Origin: Gigantopelta aegis
Taxonomy: Eukaryota > Mollusca > Gastropoda > Neomphalida > Peltospiridae
Reading direction: 5' to 3'
DNA: 64,000 bases
Assembly: GCF_016097555.1 (NCBI RefSeq)
Contig: NC_054707.1
Location: 48,508,766-48,572,765, forward strand
Made by a program: the position numbers and the translations under genes. The notes under the pieces are model-generated. The model was not told where the DNA came from. It did not search any database and worked only from the letters and a program-made list of their open reading frames with translations. Shown here piece by piece: positions 59,891 to 64,000 of the stretch (position 1 is the first letter of the stretch; every line of letters begins with the position of its first letter).

Positions 59891-59957
59891 CTTTTCTCCT
59901 AAATCAGTCTGAAATCAAGTATAATTCTGTCGTTGAAACTAAACAGACGATCCCGGT
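59891..59957 (-). other. ASNS: Predicted ASNS 5' UTR exon
   Basis: A strong donor, GAGAAAAG|GTACGTGTG, ends this exon at 59,891 on the minus strand. The 5' edge is placed about 25-30 bp downstream of the TATA box and is approximate. Splicing to the acceptor near 59,340 or 59,308 would join it to the start codon. No transcript evidence is available. Confidence 0.55.
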
Positions 59958-59981
59958 AAAATAACGTGCGTTTTTGTTGTG

Positions 59982-60053
59982 TTTATATAGTGGTGCTGAT
60001 GCAATAATATCTAACTGTTCACACACGCCCATTAAAATACACCTGTGACGTCA
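59982..60053 (-). promoter_or_regulatory. ASNS: ASNS promoter: TATA box, ATF4/CEBP element, CRE
   Basis: Minus-strand TATATAAA lies at 59,982-59,989. Just upstream, 59,997-60,005 reads TGATGCAAT (ATTGCATCA on the ASNS strand), the composite CEBP-ATF amino-acid response element known from vertebrate CHOP. TGACGTCA, a perfect CRE/ATF palindrome, is at 60,046-60,053. The order and compact spacing suit amino-acid starvation control through ATF4, which is established for mammalian ASNS; its use here is inferred. Confidence 0.65.
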
Positions 60054-60060
60054 CAGTATT

Positions 60061-63000
60061 GTCTCAACGCTCCATTATGAGACCGTGGGCCCCCCATTAT
60101 AACCCACCCCACCCCCTGCCTCCCACAGGTATTTTTCAAAATGAGTATATCTTTGAAGCCTATCCATAGACATATTCAAATCAGCTTGTCTGACCCAAAT
60201 ATGATGTATGTGAAGTTCACTATTTTCTTTATTCTATAAAGTAGATGTTAATAGCAACTACAAAACAACATAATATGAGGTATGAATAATTATATACTTC
60301 TCAAAATAAGTCAAACAATGTCAGAAATGTATTCATTTCTGTGTATACACATATTTGGGATTGCCTGAAGCTTTTATTAAAAAAATTTACCTGGCTTTTT
60401 TTTTTTTTAATCTAATTAAAATTAGCTCCACTGGTTAATTACTATTACCTGTGGATCTAACAGTACCCCGTTGGAGCTCATGACCAGTTGACATTTCATT
60501 CGACCAATCAAAACCTTACTTGCAAAATCATGCCAGTGATTTGAAAACATTTTGAAAACATTCGGAATTATGCTGAGGGTATACGAAGTGATTCGGGTGA
60601 ATTACGAAGTATGCCGGAAACTAATTTCAATATAAAGTTTTAAAGTTGATCTTTTGTTTCAAGACGAAAAACACCCGTGATGGTATAGCCATAAAATATA
60701 TTTATACTAGTATACAATCCAGGGTTTACTACTGCATCCCACCCCCCTCCACCCCTACCCCCCATTTTTTAATGTTGAAATAGACCAACAAGTTCGCCTA
60801 TTGCATAAATAGTCTCGCCCGATATTTTTAGAACTGGTATGCTCCCGAATAACGCTATAAAAGGCAAAGTGTGATTGGTCAATATTTAAATTATTATTTA
60901 TAGATGAAATGTCACCTGGACATGGGAGTGCACGCAATGCTGTTAGATCTACTGGTAGACCAGTAGAACTAATTTTAATCAGATTGTTTTTTTTTAACAT
61001 ATTGAGGCTTCATTGTTCAAATGTGGTTTATATGCTATGTTCACAAATTTATGAAGATGTCTCTCTGTTCTTAGTACCAGCCAATTGTAAGTGCCTTTCC
61101 TCGGCATATGTGTTTTAAATGTACAATTCGTCTATGTCACAGAAGCTTGTAATATTTTAAAAAAAACATATTTCTATTTAAATTGTGCTTAATTTATGCT
61201 TAGGTGTATATAATTGACATCAAATGTAGTAATCAGGCATATCTAGCATTTGACTTTCTTTCCTATTTCAGTGTTATCATCTGACTCAAATATAATGTCT
61301 ATCGTGTTCATAGTTTCTGTAATTTCTTATTTTTCTCTGTGCCTTTGCTCTTGTTCCTCCAGCAATATGTCAACAGCTCTTGTAGCATCAGATCACAAAC
61401 CATTCACTTCAGCTTCAGTATTTCTGTGGACATTTCTCAGCCATGTCCATGTGGTTGAGAAATATCCTGGACTTTGTGATATGACTAATACCAAAGGAGA
61501 CCATAATAATTTGCTCTCTTGCAATTTGCTCTATTGGTACAGCGTATTTTCAGGGAATCTCTCCTTGATGGAAGGTTTGCAACTAATCCACAGTAGCATA
61601 ATAACAGCATTCGGCGGTTTGGCACTAAATTCCTCATGTGATAGGGGTTCTTCCAAGCCACACTTGATCTAAGGAATCCCTACAAAGGTCTCAAGAGACT
61701 GGAAAACATTACCTTTAAAAGAAAAAAACAACAATTCTGCCCTCAGCTTCTTGGAAAGAGGGTTCTATTTGTAAGACAAAGTACATGTTTCAAATACATA
61801 CCATGCCTGAGGGTGTTGTAAAGTACGTAAGAAGATGCAGAGACAAATATTATACATTGCTGCCAGTTGACCATCCCAGATACGAATATTTATATACACT
61901 CAACTTGGCAACAAGAGGCATCTTATAGATGCGCACAGCATCATTACGGATGCAGGGAAGACACCAATTAGCAATTCCAGCTGTGTTTGCCATTACATAT
62001 GGCTGAGAAATTTTAGAAGGAACACTAGAGATGAAATACTAATATTATACCATGAGAACTGATGGACATTCTGATGGGGGAACTAGAGAAGAGCCTGAAG
62101 AAGGAGAATACCAGAAATTGTGAACATGACAGACATATTTTAATTGCATGAAAATACAAAGGAATATCAAAGGGTGTCAAAACTTTCCTCGACAATATTC
62201 GATGTAGAAACTAATTATATACATCTGAGCATAAGCTAAGCACAATGTAAATAGAAAAGCAAATCCAAAAATATTACCAACACAGACTAGCATAAGATGA
62301 ACTTCTGTGAGATAGATGAATTGTACATGTAATGCAAAAGACATTACGGTAGATACACAAAACTAATGTTTTAAATTTTTAACGCTGGTGTTTAGTAAAG
62401 AGGGACATCTTCATAATATTGATGCACATACATGTATACTCAACAAAATTAATTAAAGGTTAGTAAACTTTCTTATATTATAATATAATTCTTTGTTAGA
62501 GTCATATTATTTTGGCATGTTTTGGTCATATATATATGACTTCTACACATTGTTTCAGTTTAATGTGACTGGTAATACACGCAAAAAAAACACTGGGTAT
62601 TTCACATATTTATGAAAAATATTGAAATGAGCATTATGCTAGTATTACACATTTGTTCAGAATGATATTTGTCATTGTGTTCCCTCTAAATTGTTATTTA
62701 AATCATTAAGTTTAAGAACATTTCACAATGCTGACAGTTGAATTCCCCCCCCCCCCCATATTTAAAGGAAAATGCTAAAAGATCTTTTGGTTCTTAATTA
62801 ATTTTGTTTAGTATAGTATGGCAGATACACTGAACCATATTTGAATAATGCTGCATCAGTGTATTAAATGCCGTGCAATTTTTAATAATAAGAGGTTCAA
62901 GCAGCCCAAAATATGTGTAAATATAGAAAATAATGCATTTCAGGCATTGCTTAACTTTTGCCGATGAGTATATCATTATTCATACCACATATTGCACTGT

Positions 63001-63413
63001 TATTTCGTTTGTTAATATTAACATCTAGTATAGGATGAATATCATTAATTTTGGCCTTGTATATGTTAAAAATGTATATGGATAACAACTTTATCACTAT
63101 ACACATGTATTTAATTTTTCCACATAGCATTTTTGGGAGAGAAAATGTGCAACGGTACCCCTATTCAAATGGCAATATTGTTTTAATCCACCAACATTTT
63201 TGCTGCAGACAAGCACATATTAAATTCATATATAATGGGGTATATAAAAATCCTCGGGGGGAGGGGGGGGGGGAGAGAGGGTTTCGGTATCTGGCACATG
63301 GACTATATTGTTCAGTAACAGAGAGATGAAACCCTACTTAATTAACCCATCAAAATCACTAGCGTTAAACTCATACTAACATATATTGACATAAGTTATT
63401 ATTTAGTGGTGTA
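60061..63413. other. Intergenic DNA with no confident gene
   Basis: AT-rich sequence with C runs near 60,740-60,765 and 62,746-62,758. A 140-codon open frame at 61,250-61,672 (plus) lacks any recognised domain. The opposite strand there reads more like protein (for example LLEEQEQRHREK) but has stops, so the area may hold a decayed coding relic. No RNA gene is recognised. Confidence 0.4.
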
Positions 63414-63791
63414 TTTAAAAGGGACCGACTCTAGTTTTTACACACTAAGGCATATTTTCCACCTAGGCTCTAGTTTCAACCCGTAAAAATGGACACTAAG
63501 TTTGGTTAATTTACAAACCTGTAACAGTCTGTGACGTTGAAATACCCTTAAAAATAGACTAAAATGTGAATATATAACCGTTACTTCTCAGACGCACATG
63601 CGTTTTTAAAAAATATGAAAAATGCATATTACGGTATTAGAAACACCAGGATGTACGGAAACACTTCGGTTGTACGGAAATGAGTAATCTAAATAATAAA
63701 ATATAATCAATGTTGATTTCAGTGATGATAAACGGCTCTAATAGTGAAAAATATGTCTTAGTGTTTAAAAACTATGGTCTGTCCATTTAAA
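63414..63791. mobile_element. Palindromic MITE with TTTAAA ends
   Basis: TTTAAAAGGGACCGACTCTA and its diverged complement TATGGTCTGTCCATTTAAA close a 378-bp element, with CACTAAGGCATATTTT and AAAATATGTCTTAGTG as the inner match. A further repeat start (TTTAAAGGTAGAGTAAACTC) follows at 63,786 and runs toward the window end. Confidence 0.75.
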
Positions 63792-64000
63792 GGTAGAGTA
63801 AACTCAAACAAGAGATTTATGTGTTGGAAAGATGCATACCCGGACCACCAACATATACTGACACTTTAACAAATGAAAAACGCGTAATTTTAGAGTTAAT
63901 AAAAAAAAAACATGATTATTCCTGCTAACTGGGGGCAGCCATTTTGTTCCGTTTTTGTGACGTCCGGTGGTATAGCTTGGGGCGAAGTGACGTCAGCTCC

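Noticed and set aside
59614..59964. Arg-Glu repeat ORF and Ser-Leu repeat ORFs
   Set aside because: Translations of the (GA)n tracts around a SINE.
61250..61672. 140-codon ORF as a membrane protein
   Set aside because: No recognisable domain; the opposite strand looks more protein-like, so this is probably an antisense shadow of a decayed sequence.

Overview
The window is animal nuclear DNA, AT-rich and dense in repeats, with two conserved genes whose coding exons were reassembled by matching reading phase across every exon junction. Several repeat families (tRNA-headed SINEs whose 3' ends read like GTCGTTAAACAAAACAAAC, short palindromic elements, a non-LTR retrotransposon) point to a mollusc, probably a gastropod. 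That placement is inference; no species can be named.

Layout. 1-10.2 kb is intergenic: a LINE fragment, a TIR element, an inverted repeat continuous with a ~190 bp satellite, and palindromic MITEs. 10.2-33.3 kb, plus strand, is CUL2 (cullin-2) in 20 coding exons giving a 742-residue protein. Its first visible intron is an AT-AC (U12-type) intron, and intron 8 holds a 5'-truncated LINE only about 15 bp from the next exon. 33.3-45.7 kb is the CUL2 3' UTR followed by repeats, including a SINE carrying two nested DNA transposons, a mariner relic and an unidentified pseudogene. 45.8-60.05 kb, minus strand, is ASNS (glutamine-hydrolysing asparagine synthetase): nine coding exons, 550 residues, a likely 5' UTR exon, and a promoter with a TATA box, a perfect ATF4/CEBP-type element and a CRE. 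60.1-64 kb is intergenic.

The outstanding feature is ASNS intron 6 (48,697-53,913). It appears to be built almost wholly from its own two splice sites: about 122 tandem copies of a 36-bp unit (last 28 bp of exon 6 plus the first 8 bp of the intron, GTATGTGT) abut about 19-20 copies of a 43-bp unit that spans the 3' splice site and the start of exon 7. Intron 7 begins with five 63-bp units each starting with the native donor GTAAGG. CUL2 exon 13 has its last ~36 bp plus donor repeated four times. The acceptor and start codon region of ASNS exon 1 is duplicated. Five splice-junction tandem duplications in two neighbouring housekeeping genes suggest a local or lineage-wide mutational process acting at exon-intron boundaries, a possible live case of intron growth by tandem duplication.
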